A program made the position numbers and the translations under genes. This document shows positions 7,192-14,169 of a stretch of 64,000 bases of DNA, one piece after another; the first letter of the stretch is position 1, and every line of letters begins with the position of its first letter. The DNA lies in contig NZ_JARFXX010000001.1 of assembly GCF_029218125.1 (NCBI RefSeq), positions 124,001-188,000 of the forward strand, given 5' to 3'. Below the pieces are notes generated by a model. That model was not told the origin of the DNA. It did no database searches and was given only the letters and a program-made list of their open reading frames with translations. Source of the stretch: Oscillibacter faecalis_A. Lineage in GTDB: Bacteria > Bacillota > Clostridia > Oscillospirales > Oscillospiraceae.

Positions 7192-8220
7192 TCAGGCCGG
7201 CTCATCCATGCCCTGATACGCAAGGCGCATCAGGGGGTCCAGCAGCTCCAGCTCCATGAGGTAGATGGCTTCCTCCTCCCCAAAACGGACATAGCGCCCC
7301 GTTCCGTCCATGTTCTGTGTGCCGACCTTCATTTCAAAACTCGTCTCGGCTCCGGAGTCCGTCTGATACGATACCGTCAGCGTCACGGGATCGTCAAAGC
7401 CGCAGAAGACCGCCGCCTCATTGGAGGGGTGCCAGTCCACGCATTTTGTGACCCGCAGCGCCGCAAGGTCCTCCAGCAGCGCCCGGAGAGAGGCGTCATC
7501 CGTGATGTTGGCCCCGCCGGCCCGCCAAGAAACGCTTGCCGCATCGTCCTCCGCGTGAACCGCTGTCAGGACCGTTGTTCTGCGTCCGTCTGTCTCAGTG
7601 TCCGCCTGCTCCGTTTTCGGCCCCTGCAGGGTGATGGAGAGCATCTGCGCCTCCGCCAGCGTTGGCAGCTCCGGCAGGCGGCACATTTCATACACCGGTG
7701 TCTGCATGGCCGTGTACAGATCCCCGGAAATAATATAGATATGCTCCGAATCGGAATTGATATCCGCATAGCGGCTGTTACCGTCCGTTGTGGCGTTACC
7801 CATTGCGATGGTCAGCACACCTCCGTCCGGTGCCGTGGCGGTGAGACTGGCTGCCGGTGCGTCCAGCCCGCACTCAGACAGGTCCTCCGGCCGGTCAAGG
7901 GTCTGCTGGGGCCGCAGCGTCCGCAGCAGAGTGAGAATCACCCGAAGCTGCGTATCGTCCAGCGGAAAATCCGGCTCATTTTCCCAGTACCACGCGCCCT
8001 CCGTATCCAATGCGAAGGCGAGGTACGCGCTGCCATTATCGTATGCCAGATTCACATAGTCGCTCTCGGCCAACTGCGCCGTTTCCGCCATGGCGGTCTG
8101 TCCGTCCGTTTCCGCACGGGCCTGCCGGTAGCGAATGCTCAGCACGATCAGCACTGCGGCAAACAGCACGGCAAGGACAATGCTCAGCACCGTAATGAGC
8201 CGTTTTTCTTTCCAAGTCAT
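7192..8220 (-). CDS. DUF4340-domain membrane-anchored protein
   Basis: 342 residues with one N-terminal membrane anchor (residues 9-30: VLSIVLAVLFAAVLIVLSI) and a large exported domain. The region WENEPDFPLDDTQLRVILTLLRTL followed by a PEDLSECGLDAP stretch is the characteristic pattern of DUF4340 proteins, of unknown function, often near gliding or ABC-export genes. First gene of the operon with the two-component pair. Start chosen at the ATG preceded by AAGGAGGCCCCT, not the longer frame extending to 8367. Confidence 0.8.
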   Translation of the reverse strand: MTWKEKRLITVLSIVLAVLFAAVLIVLSIRYRQARAETDGQTAMAETAQLAESDYVNLAYDNGSAYLAFALDTEGAWYWENEPDFPLDDTQLRVILTLLRTLRPQQTLDRPEDLSECGLDAPAASLTATAPDGGVLTIAMGNATTDGNSRYADINSDSEHIYIISGDLYTAMQTPVYEMCRLPELPTLAEAQMLSITLQGPKTEQADTETDGRRTTVLTAVHAEDDAASVSWRAGGANITDDASLRALLEDLAALRVTKCVDWHPSNEAAVFCGFDDPVTLTVSYQTDSGAETSFEMKVGTQNMDGTGRYVRFGEEEAIYLMELELLDPLMRLAYQGMDEPA

Positions 8221-8353
8221 AGGGGCCTCCTTATCGTTGTCAAACGCCGCAAACGCGGCAGTCACCTCATTTTGATTTGATATTATAGCATATCTCCCGG
8301 CTGTAGACAAGCACTGCCACGCCGCTCCTCTTTGCAAAAATTCAAAATAGGGC

Positions 8354-8399
8354 TTGACAATTTTCACGATTGTGTTATTGTATTACTTGTCTAATACAA
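8354..8399 (+). promoter_or_regulatory. Promoter and GntR/YtrA-type operator
   Basis: TTGACA (8354-8359) with an AT-rich -10 around 8376-8385, overlapped by a perfect 22-bp inverted repeat TTGTATTA-CTTGTC-TAATACAA (8378-8399) ending 19 bp before the gntR start. This form matches operators of YtrA-subfamily regulators, so autorepression of the operon is likely. Confidence 0.82.
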
Positions 8400-8418
8400 A
8401 AGAACAGGGAGGCGAACC

Positions 8419-8784
8419 ATGAACTGGCAATTTTCCAACAGCGCTCCCATCTATACCCAGCTCATCGGGCAAATTCGGGCCGGCATCGTTTCCGGCGCGC
8501 TGGCGCCGGGAGAGCGGCTGCCCTCCGTCCGGGACCTTGCCATGGAGGCGGGCGTCAATCCCAACACCATGCAGCGCGCCCTGACAGAGCTGGAGCGGGA
8601 TGGGCTGGTATACAGTCAGCGCACCTCCGGGCGCTACGTCACGGAGGATCGGGACGTGATTTCCGCTGCGCGGCACGCGCTGGCGGCGGGAAAGGTGCGG
8701 ACATTTTTATCGGATATGACCGCGCTGGGCTTTGAAAAGGAAGAATTACTGTCGCAGCTGCGGCAGGAGATGGAAAAGGAGTAA
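8419..8784 (+). CDS. GntR-family regulator, YtrA subfamily
   Basis: 121-residue regulator: an N-terminal winged helix (SAPIYTQLIGQIRAGIVSG...LPSVRDLAMEAGVNPNTMQRAL) and a short C-terminal dimerisation tail of about 50 residues, the length typical of YtrA rather than of larger FadR/HutC types. It heads an operon with an ABC ATPase and permease and has a palindromic operator in its promoter. Known YtrA regulators repress linked ABC exporters and are induced by envelope-active compounds; the inducer here is unknown. Confidence 0.92.
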   Translation: MNWQFSNSAPIYTQLIGQIRAGIVSGALAPGERLPSVRDLAMEAGVNPNTMQRALTELERDGLVYSQRTSGRYVTEDRDVISAARHALAAGKVRTFLSDMTALGFEKEELLSQLRQEMEKE

Positions 8785-8787
8785 ACC

Positions 8788-9483
8788 ATGCCTATTTTGG
8801 AATGCAAGCAGCTCTCAAAGAGCTACGGCAAAGCACCGGCGCTGGAAAACGTCAGCTTTGCCATTGAGCCGGGCCGGATCGTGGGACTTTTAGGCCCCAA
8901 CGGCAGCGGCAAGACCACTCTTATCAAGCTGGCCAACGGCCTGCTGACCCCCAACAGCGGCGAAATCCTTATTGACGGAGCGGCGCCGGGCCGGGAGACC
9001 CACGCCGTTGTCAGCTATCTGCCGGAGCGCACCGCCATCCCCATCTGGATGAGCGCCGGACAGCTCATGGATTTCTATCAGGATTTTTACAGGGACTTCC
9101 GCCGCCAGACTGCGGAGGAGATGCTGCGCCATCTGGATATCCGGCCCACGCAGCGTATTCGTCAAATGAGCAAGGGCACCCGGGAAAAGGTGCAGCTCAT
9201 CATGGTCATGAGCCGGAGCGCCAAGCTCTATCTGCTGGATGAGCCCATCGGCGGCGTTGACCCCGCCACCCGGGACTATATCCTGACCACCATTATTTCC
9301 AATTATAACCCCGAGGCCAGCGTGATTTTGTCCACGCACCTGATTGCCGATGTGGAAAAGGTGCTGGACGAGGTGGTTTTCATCGACAAGGGACATCTGG
9401 TTCTGCAATCCTCCGTGGATCAGATTCGGGAGGAAAAGGGCATGAGCGTGGACGCACTGTTCCGGGAGGTATTCAAATGCTGA
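8788..9483 (+). CDS. ABC transporter ATP-binding protein
   Basis: 231-residue ABC ATPase. Walker A GLLGPNGSGKTTL near residue 40, a degenerate signature MSKGTREKVQLIM, Walker B LYLLDEPIGGVDP and switch His in ILSTHLIADVEK. MSKG in place of LSGG is usual in this regulator-linked exporter group. It starts 3 bp after gntR and overlaps the permease by 7 bp. Confidence 0.95.
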   Translation: MPILECKQLSKSYGKAPALENVSFAIEPGRIVGLLGPNGSGKTTLIKLANGLLTPNSGEILIDGAAPGRETHAVVSYLPERTAIPIWMSAGQLMDFYQDFYRDFRRQTAEEMLRHLDIRPTQRIRQMSKGTREKVQLIMVMSRSAKLYLLDEPIGGVDPATRDYILTTIISNYNPEASVILSTHLIADVEKVLDEVVFIDKGHLVLQSSVDQIREEKGMSVDALFREVFKC

Positions 9484-10301
9484 GAAAATTATTGAAGCAT
9501 GAGTTCCGGGCCACCGGCCGGGTCATACTGCCTATCTTCGGTCTTCTGCTGCTGTCCGCAGTCGGCGCCAACCTCTCCATCCGGGGCATGACAAACGCTC
9601 AGAGCACATTTTTGAACACCCTTGGCACCATCCTGATCATGCTGTTCTTCCTTGCCATTATCGCCGTTGGAATCGTGGCTCTTGCGGTGATGGTCAGCCG
9701 GTTCTATAAAAATCTTTTGCAGGACGAGGGCTATGTGATGATGACCCTGCCGGTGAGCATCCACCAGCAGGTATGGAGCAAGCTCATTGTTTCTACCGTG
9801 TGGTTTGCCGCCACGGTTCTCGTTATCATTCTGGCCTGCTTTGTCACGGCCTTTGACATCCGCTTTATGGGCGAGCTGTGGCAGGAAGTGAAGAATATCG
9901 CCCACGCTGTAATTCGCTATAACCACATGGATATTGTGGTCAACGGCATCGGCTTCCTTGTGGAGCTTTTGCTGCTCTGCATCATGGCCTCTATTGCCTT
10001 CTGCCTGCGGGCCTATTCCGCTATGGCCATCGGCTTCAGCCGCCCCAATCACAAGGGACTGTTCAGCGTAGCCTCCTACATCGTCATCGGCGTAGTGGTG
10101 CAGATTTTGGGCGGCATCGGTATCTCCCTGCTGAACGATTCCTGGTTCCACCGCCTCCTGCTGGGCTGGGAGCCGCAGCTTTCCGCCACAGCCGCCATGC
10201 ACCTTGGTATGTGGTTCCTGATCGTTCTGGAACTTATTTACTGTGCCGTTTTCTATTTCTTAACGGTTTACTTCTTGCAAAAACACCTGAATCTGGAGTA
10301 A
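9477..10301 (+). CDS. ABC transporter permease (exporter type)
   Basis: 274-residue membrane protein with about six hydrophobic segments (near 18-35, 50-75, 100-130, 160-180, 200-220, 240-265). The N-terminal MLRKLLKHEFRATGR is the pattern of ABC-2-like permeases paired with YtrA-type regulators. Its start overlaps the ATPase end, implying coupled translation. Substrate unknown; export of a toxic peptide or lipid-related molecule is a reasonable guess. Confidence 0.85.
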   Translation: MLRKLLKHEFRATGRVILPIFGLLLLSAVGANLSIRGMTNAQSTFLNTLGTILIMLFFLAIIAVGIVALAVMVSRFYKNLLQDEGYVMMTLPVSIHQQVWSKLIVSTVWFAATVLVIILACFVTAFDIRFMGELWQEVKNIAHAVIRYNHMDIVVNGIGFLVELLLLCIMASIAFCLRAYSAMAIGFSRPNHKGLFSVASYIVIGVVVQILGGIGISLLNDSWFHRLLLGWEPQLSATAAMHLGMWFLIVLELIYCAVFYFLTVYFLQKHLNLE

Positions 10302-10316
10302 AATATGATAGCCGAT

Positions 10317-10347
10317 GCCCCGGCGGTCACACGCCGGGGCAATTTTT
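10317..10347 (+). terminator. Intrinsic terminator of the gntR-ABC operon
   Basis: GCCCCGGCG / CGCCGGGGC stem followed by AATTTTT, 15 bp after the permease stop. Confidence 0.85.
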
Positions 10348-10363
10348 ACACAAGGAGAACACC

Positions 10364-10834
10364 ATGCCCCTTTGGGAGACCCTGTTTGGAAAATACGTCA
10401 TGACTATGGCCATCGCCGCCGTTCCGGTGGTGGAGCTGCGGGGCGCCATCCCCGCCGGGGCCGCCGCCGGATTGTCCCCATGGGCGGCCTGTGTCGCCGC
10501 AGTCATCGGAAATCTTCTGCCGGTACCGTTCATCGTTCTCTCCGTGCGGCAGATATTCGACCGGCTGCGGAAGCACCCCTTCTTTGCCCCGAAGATCGAT
10601 GCTTTGGAGCGGCGGGCGCACCTGAAGGGCCGCCTGGTGCGGAAATACCGTCTGCTGGGGCTGACGCTGTTTGTGGCCGTTCCTCTGCCGGGCACCGGGG
10701 CATGGACGGGCGCGCTGGTAGCCGCGTTCCTCCACATCCGCCTGCGCCATGCACTGCCTGCCATCGCGCTGGGCGTTCTTGTGGCCGGTGTATTGGTCAC
10801 GCTGATGACCATCGGTGTCATTCACCTGTTTTAG
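10364..10834 (+). CDS. COG2426-type small multidrug export-like membrane protein
   Basis: 156-residue membrane protein. The opening AVPVVELRGAIPAG and the later VAVPLPGTGAWTGALVA are the two hallmark segments of the COG2426 family, annotated as putative small multidrug export proteins without strong experimental support. About four membrane segments. The start at 10364 follows AAGGAG; longer in-frame starts would read through the preceding terminator. Confidence 0.85.
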   Translation: MPLWETLFGKYVMTMAIAAVPVVELRGAIPAGAAAGLSPWAACVAAVIGNLLPVPFIVLSVRQIFDRLRKHPFFAPKIDALERRAHLKGRLVRKYRLLGLTLFVAVPLPGTGAWTGALVAAFLHIRLRHALPAIALGVLVAGVLVTLMTIGVIHLF

Positions 10835-10873
10835 CGCCGCGTTCTGTTTTTCCTCGAAATACTCCAGTCACCC

Positions 10874-10911
10874 AAAGCGCCCCTTCCGTTATGTGGGAGG
10901 GGTGCTTTTTT
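10874..10911 (+). terminator. Intrinsic terminator
   Basis: AAAGCGCCCCTTCC / GGGAGGGGTGCTTT stem with G-T pairs followed by a T run, after the COG2426 gene. Confidence 0.75.
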
Positions 10912-10962
10912 CATTTGATTGTTCACTCGAAGGCGTAAAAAAAGGCAGAACACACGGGATGC

Positions 10963-10997
10963 AGAAAGAGAGGGAACAGGCTTCCCTGTTCCCTCTC
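10963..10997 (-). terminator. Rubrerythrin terminator
   Basis: GAGAGGGAACAGG / CCTGTTCCCTCTC hairpin; in the leftward direction it is followed by TTTCTG. Located 24 bp beyond the rubrerythrin stop. Confidence 0.7.
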
Positions 10998-11021
10998 AAA
11001 AGGTTTTGAGTTTTTCGAAAA

Positions 11022-11609
11022 TTACTTGTTGAAGTACCGCTTCAGCATACCCTCCAGAGCCTTGCCGTGACGGGCCTCATCCCGGGCCATCTCATGCACG
11101 GTGTCGTGAATGGCGTCCAGATTGTTCTTCTTGGCACAGGTGGCCAGCTCAAACTTGCCGGCAGTAGCACCGTACTCGCAGTCCACACGCCAAGCCAGAT
11201 TCTTCTCGGTGGAGGCGGTCATATTGCTCTCCAGGTCGCTGCCCAGCAGCTCGGCGAACTTAGCGGCGTGCTCGGCCTCCTCATACGCGGCCTTCTCCCA
11301 GTACAGGCCAATCTCGGGATAGCCCTCGCGGTGTGCGATGCGGGCCATGCAGAGATACATACCCACCTCGCTGCACTCGCCGTTGAAGTTGGCCATGAGC
11401 TGATCGAAGATATACTTCTTGTCCTCCTCGGAGATGTCGGGGTTGTTCTTCACAGTCTCAGCGTAAACGCCGAACTTGTGCTCGGCCGCCAGCTTGATCT
11501 CGCCCTTGACCTCGTTGAACGCATTCTTCGCGTGGCAGACAGGGCACTCCACCGGAGCCTCGGGACCCTCATAGATATAACCGCAAACCTTGCAGACCCA
11601 CTTCTTCAT
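11022..11609 (-). CDS. Rubrerythrin with N-terminal rubredoxin domain (reverse type)
   Basis: 195 residues. Residues 1-35 form a rubredoxin site (CKVCGYIYEG and CPVCHA), followed by a ferritin-like diiron domain with the Glu/His ligands in GECSEVGMYL, YEEAEHAAKF and ARDEARHGKAL. The order is the opposite of classical rubrerythrin, as in the clostridial reverse rubrerythrins that reduce hydrogen peroxide. Cytosolic oxidative-stress protection in an anaerobe is the likely role. It has its own strong promoter and terminator. Confidence 0.94.
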   Translation of the reverse strand: MKKWVCKVCGYIYEGPEAPVECPVCHAKNAFNEVKGEIKLAAEHKFGVYAETVKNNPDISEEDKKYIFDQLMANFNGECSEVGMYLCMARIAHREGYPEIGLYWEKAAYEEAEHAAKFAELLGSDLESNMTASTEKNLAWRVDCEYGATAGKFELATCAKKNNLDAIHDTVHEMARDEARHGKALEGMLKRYFNK

Positions 11610-11679
11610 AATTGTATCCTCCTTAAATCTTTCGATTTTCCTAAATTGCTTTTCCTAACCGATCCTGTTCGGTGGTTAT

Positions 11680-11722
11680 AGTATAACAGGAATGATTTCT
11701 AATTACAAGTTGCATTTGCAAC
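11680..11722 (-). promoter_or_regulatory. Rubrerythrin promoter with adjacent palindrome
   Basis: Leftward -35 TTGTAA (11703-11708), 17-bp spacer, -10 TATACT (11680-11685). A perfect palindrome GTTGCATTTGCAAC (11709-11722) abuts the -35 on its upstream side, nested within a wider inverted repeat TGATTTC (11693-11699) / GAAATCA (11723-11729). Placement suggests a regulator site; it does not match the PerR box I know. Confidence 0.75.
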
Positions 11723-11750
11723 GAAATCAATATTTTTTTATTGCGGATAA

Positions 11751-11780
11751 GAAAACCGGGACGCCGCGCGGGCGTCCCGG
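11751..11780 (-). terminator. Terminator of the EF-G-like gene
   Basis: CCGGGACGCC / GGCGTCCCGG stem, followed leftward by TTTTC, 17 bp after the stop. Confidence 0.75.
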
Positions 11781-11796
11781 TCCCAAAAGAGACGAT

Positions 11797-13869
11797 TTAT
11801 TCCTCGTTCCGGGCCTTTGCCTCGGCAATGGCCTTCTCCTGTGCCGCAGGCGGGCAATCCTCATAGCGCACAAAGTGCAGCGTGAATGTGCCCCGGGACT
11901 GGGTCATGGAGCGAAGGTCGATGGCATAGGTGCTCATCTCGCCCATGGGTACCTCGGCCGTGATGACCTGCTCGCCGTTACCGGCAGGGTCCATACCCAT
12001 GACGCGGCCACGGCGCTTATTGAGATCGCCCATGACATCGCCCATGTAGCTGTCGGGCACAGTGACCTTCAGCTCGCCCACCGGCTCCATGAGGCAGGGA
12101 TTTGCCTCCGGCAGCGCCGCCTTAAAGGCAAGCTGCGCGGCGGTCTTGAACGCGATTTCGGAGGAGTCCACCGGGTGATAGGAGCCATCATACAGCACGG
12201 CCTTCAGGTTCACCACCGGATAACCGGCCAGCGGACCGTGGGCACAGGCTTCCCGCAGGCCCTTTTCCACGGCGGGGAAGTAGTTCTTGGGTACGGAGCC
12301 GCCGAAGACCTCCTCGGCAAAAATCATATCGTCCTGCTCCGTCTGGGGCTCAAAGCGAATCCACACATCGCCGAACTGACCGCTGCCGCCGGTCTGCTTC
12401 TTATGGCGGCCCTGCTTCTGAACGGTTTTGCGAATCTTCTCGCGGTACGCCACGCGGACGGGGCTCAAAGTGACCTCCACATTGAAGCGGCTCTTGAGCT
12501 TGCTCACCAGCACATCCACCTGCATATCGCCGGCGGCGGAGAGCACCATCTGGTGCGTTTCGGCATTGTTGACCACCGTGAAGGAGGGGTCCTCCTCGTT
12601 CAGACGGGCGAGGCCCTGCGCCACCTTATCGTCCTGTCCCCGGGTCTTGGGGGCGATGGCCACGGAATAGCAGGGCTCCGCAAAGGGAATGCCCTTCAGT
12701 GCCACAACCTTACGGCTGTCGCACAGGGTATCGCCGGTCTTGACCCGTTCCATCTTGCCGATAGCGCCGATGTCGCCGCACACCAGCTCCTTGACCTCTG
12801 TTGCTTTCTTGCCGCGCATGGTATAAAGGCGGCCCAGCTTTTCCGTTTCGCCGGTGCGGGCATTTACCAGCGTCATATCCGGCGTAATAGAGCCGGAGAG
12901 CACCTTTACAAAGGAATACTTGCCGTACTGGTCGGAAAGGGTCTTAAATACAAAGGCTGCGGGCACGCCGCCGGCAGAGACCACGAATTCCTCTGTGCTG
13001 CCATCGGCCAGCGTCGCCTTATGATAGTTGCCCTGCTCGGGGGAGGGCAGCAGCTCCACGATATTGTCCAGCAGCATCAGCGTACCCATTCCGGCCACGG
13101 CGCTGCCGCAGAGCACCGGGAAAATGCTCAGCTCACGGACGCCCGCCCGCAGGCCCTGCGCCATTTCGGCATAGGTGAAGGCTTCGCCGTTGAAGAAGCG
13201 CTCCATGAATTCCTCGCTGGTCTCTGCCACGGATTCCTTGAGGGCATCGTTGAATTCCTCGATAACAGAGACCTTATCCTCCGGGACCTCGATCTCCACG
13301 CGCTTACCGCCCTGCATCTCATAGGCGCGCTTGTTCAGCACATCAATGAGGCCGGTAACCCGCTTGTTCTCATCCCAAATAGGCACCACCACCGGCGCGA
13401 CCTTCTTGCCGAAGCGCTCCCGGAGGGCCTCAAACGTGGTGTTATAATCACTGTTGTCCTCGTCCGTCTTGGAAATGTAGAGCAAGCGGGGCATATTCCG
13501 CTCCTCGCAGTATTTCCAAGCCTTCTCCATACCGACGGAAACACCGTCCTTGGCAGAGCAGACGATAATAGCGGCATCGGCGGCCCGGAGGGCCTCCATG
13601 ACCTCGCCGGAAAAGTCGAACGCACCCGGGGTATCCAGCACGTTGATGCGGCAGCCCTTATATTCAATGGGCGCCACAGCGGTAGACAGAGAAATCTGCC
13701 GCTTGACCTCCTCGGGGTCATAATCGCAGACGGTATTTCCGTCAGCAACACGGCCCATGCGCTCGATGGCGCCGGTCATAAGCAGAAGATTTTCTGCAAG
13801 GGTCGTTTTGCCGCTGCCGCTGTGACCCAGCAGGCAGACATTGCGGATGTTCTGTACTGAATAGCTCAT
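11797..13869 (-). CDS. Elongation factor G-like translational GTPase
   Basis: 690-residue EF-G homologue with full domain order (GTPase, domains II-V). The GTPase site deviates from canonical EF-G: G1 GHSGSGKTTL, G3 DTPGAFDF, and G4 SKTDEDN in place of NKxD, which places it in the EF-G-like paralogue group (often FusA2 or tetracycline-protection-like) rather than the housekeeping factor. Actual role unknown. The start at 13869 follows AAGGAGTGGAAC; an in-frame upstream extension of nearly 100 codons crosses its promoter and is rejected. Single gene with its own promoter and terminator. Confidence 0.88.
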   Translation of the reverse strand: MSYSVQNIRNVCLLGHSGSGKTTLAENLLLMTGAIERMGRVADGNTVCDYDPEEVKRQISLSTAVAPIEYKGCRINVLDTPGAFDFSGEVMEALRAADAAIIVCSAKDGVSVGMEKAWKYCEERNMPRLLYISKTDEDNSDYNTTFEALRERFGKKVAPVVVPIWDENKRVTGLIDVLNKRAYEMQGGKRVEIEVPEDKVSVIEEFNDALKESVAETSEEFMERFFNGEAFTYAEMAQGLRAGVRELSIFPVLCGSAVAGMGTLMLLDNIVELLPSPEQGNYHKATLADGSTEEFVVSAGGVPAAFVFKTLSDQYGKYSFVKVLSGSITPDMTLVNARTGETEKLGRLYTMRGKKATEVKELVCGDIGAIGKMERVKTGDTLCDSRKVVALKGIPFAEPCYSVAIAPKTRGQDDKVAQGLARLNEEDPSFTVVNNAETHQMVLSAAGDMQVDVLVSKLKSRFNVEVTLSPVRVAYREKIRKTVQKQGRHKKQTGGSGQFGDVWIRFEPQTEQDDMIFAEEVFGGSVPKNYFPAVEKGLREACAHGPLAGYPVVNLKAVLYDGSYHPVDSSEIAFKTAAQLAFKAALPEANPCLMEPVGELKVTVPDSYMGDVMGDLNKRRGRVMGMDPAGNGEQVITAEVPMGEMSTYAIDLRSMTQSRGTFTLHFVRYEDCPPAAQEKAIAEAKARNEE

Positions 13870-13938
13870 GTTCGTTCCACTCCTTATGTTGATGCTGTTG
13901 ACAACGCCGCAGGGGCGATGGAAATGATCCGTCAACTC

Positions 13939-13991
13939 ATTGAGAGGTCTCTCAATATGTTGATTATAACGCTTTTTCCATGGCAATACAA
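13939..13991 (-). promoter_or_regulatory. EF-G-like promoter with 18-bp palindrome
   Basis: Leftward -35 TTGTAT (13986-13991), 17-bp spacer, -10 TATAAT (13963-13968). Just downstream, around the expected transcript start, is the perfect inverted repeat ATTGAGAG-GT-CTCTCAAT (13939-13956), ideally placed for a repressor or as a 5' mRNA hairpin. Confidence 0.75.
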
Positions 13992-14111
13992 CAGAAGTTT
14001 TGTGAGATATCACATTTTGGATAAGTCGGCAAAAAGGCGGCGTTATTTTTGTCAGGTCCCGCAAAAGGACTCTTGCCCGACAAAACGGAATATCGGCTCC
14101 GAAAAACGCGG

Positions 14112-14160
14112 AAAAGGTGCGGGGAGCCGGGCAAATGTCCCGGTTCTCCGCACCTTTTTC
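14112..14160 (-). terminator. Terminator of the degenerate P-type ATPase-like gene
   Basis: Long hairpin between AAAAGGTGCGGGGAGCCGGG and CCCGGTTCTCCGCACCTTTT with a 7-base loop, 10 bp beyond the stop. T tracts occur on both sides. Confidence 0.75.
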
Positions 14161-14169
14161 TGTCAAGTC

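Noticed and set aside
5537..7216. Rightward frame spanning the opposite strand of the kinase and regulator genes
   Set aside because: Shadow frame rich in His, Arg and Gln; two well-supported leftward genes occupy the same DNA.
13870..14166. N-terminal extension of the EF-G-like protein
   Set aside because: It would begin upstream of a near-consensus promoter and overlap the palindrome; the GTPase domain starts at the ATG at 13869.
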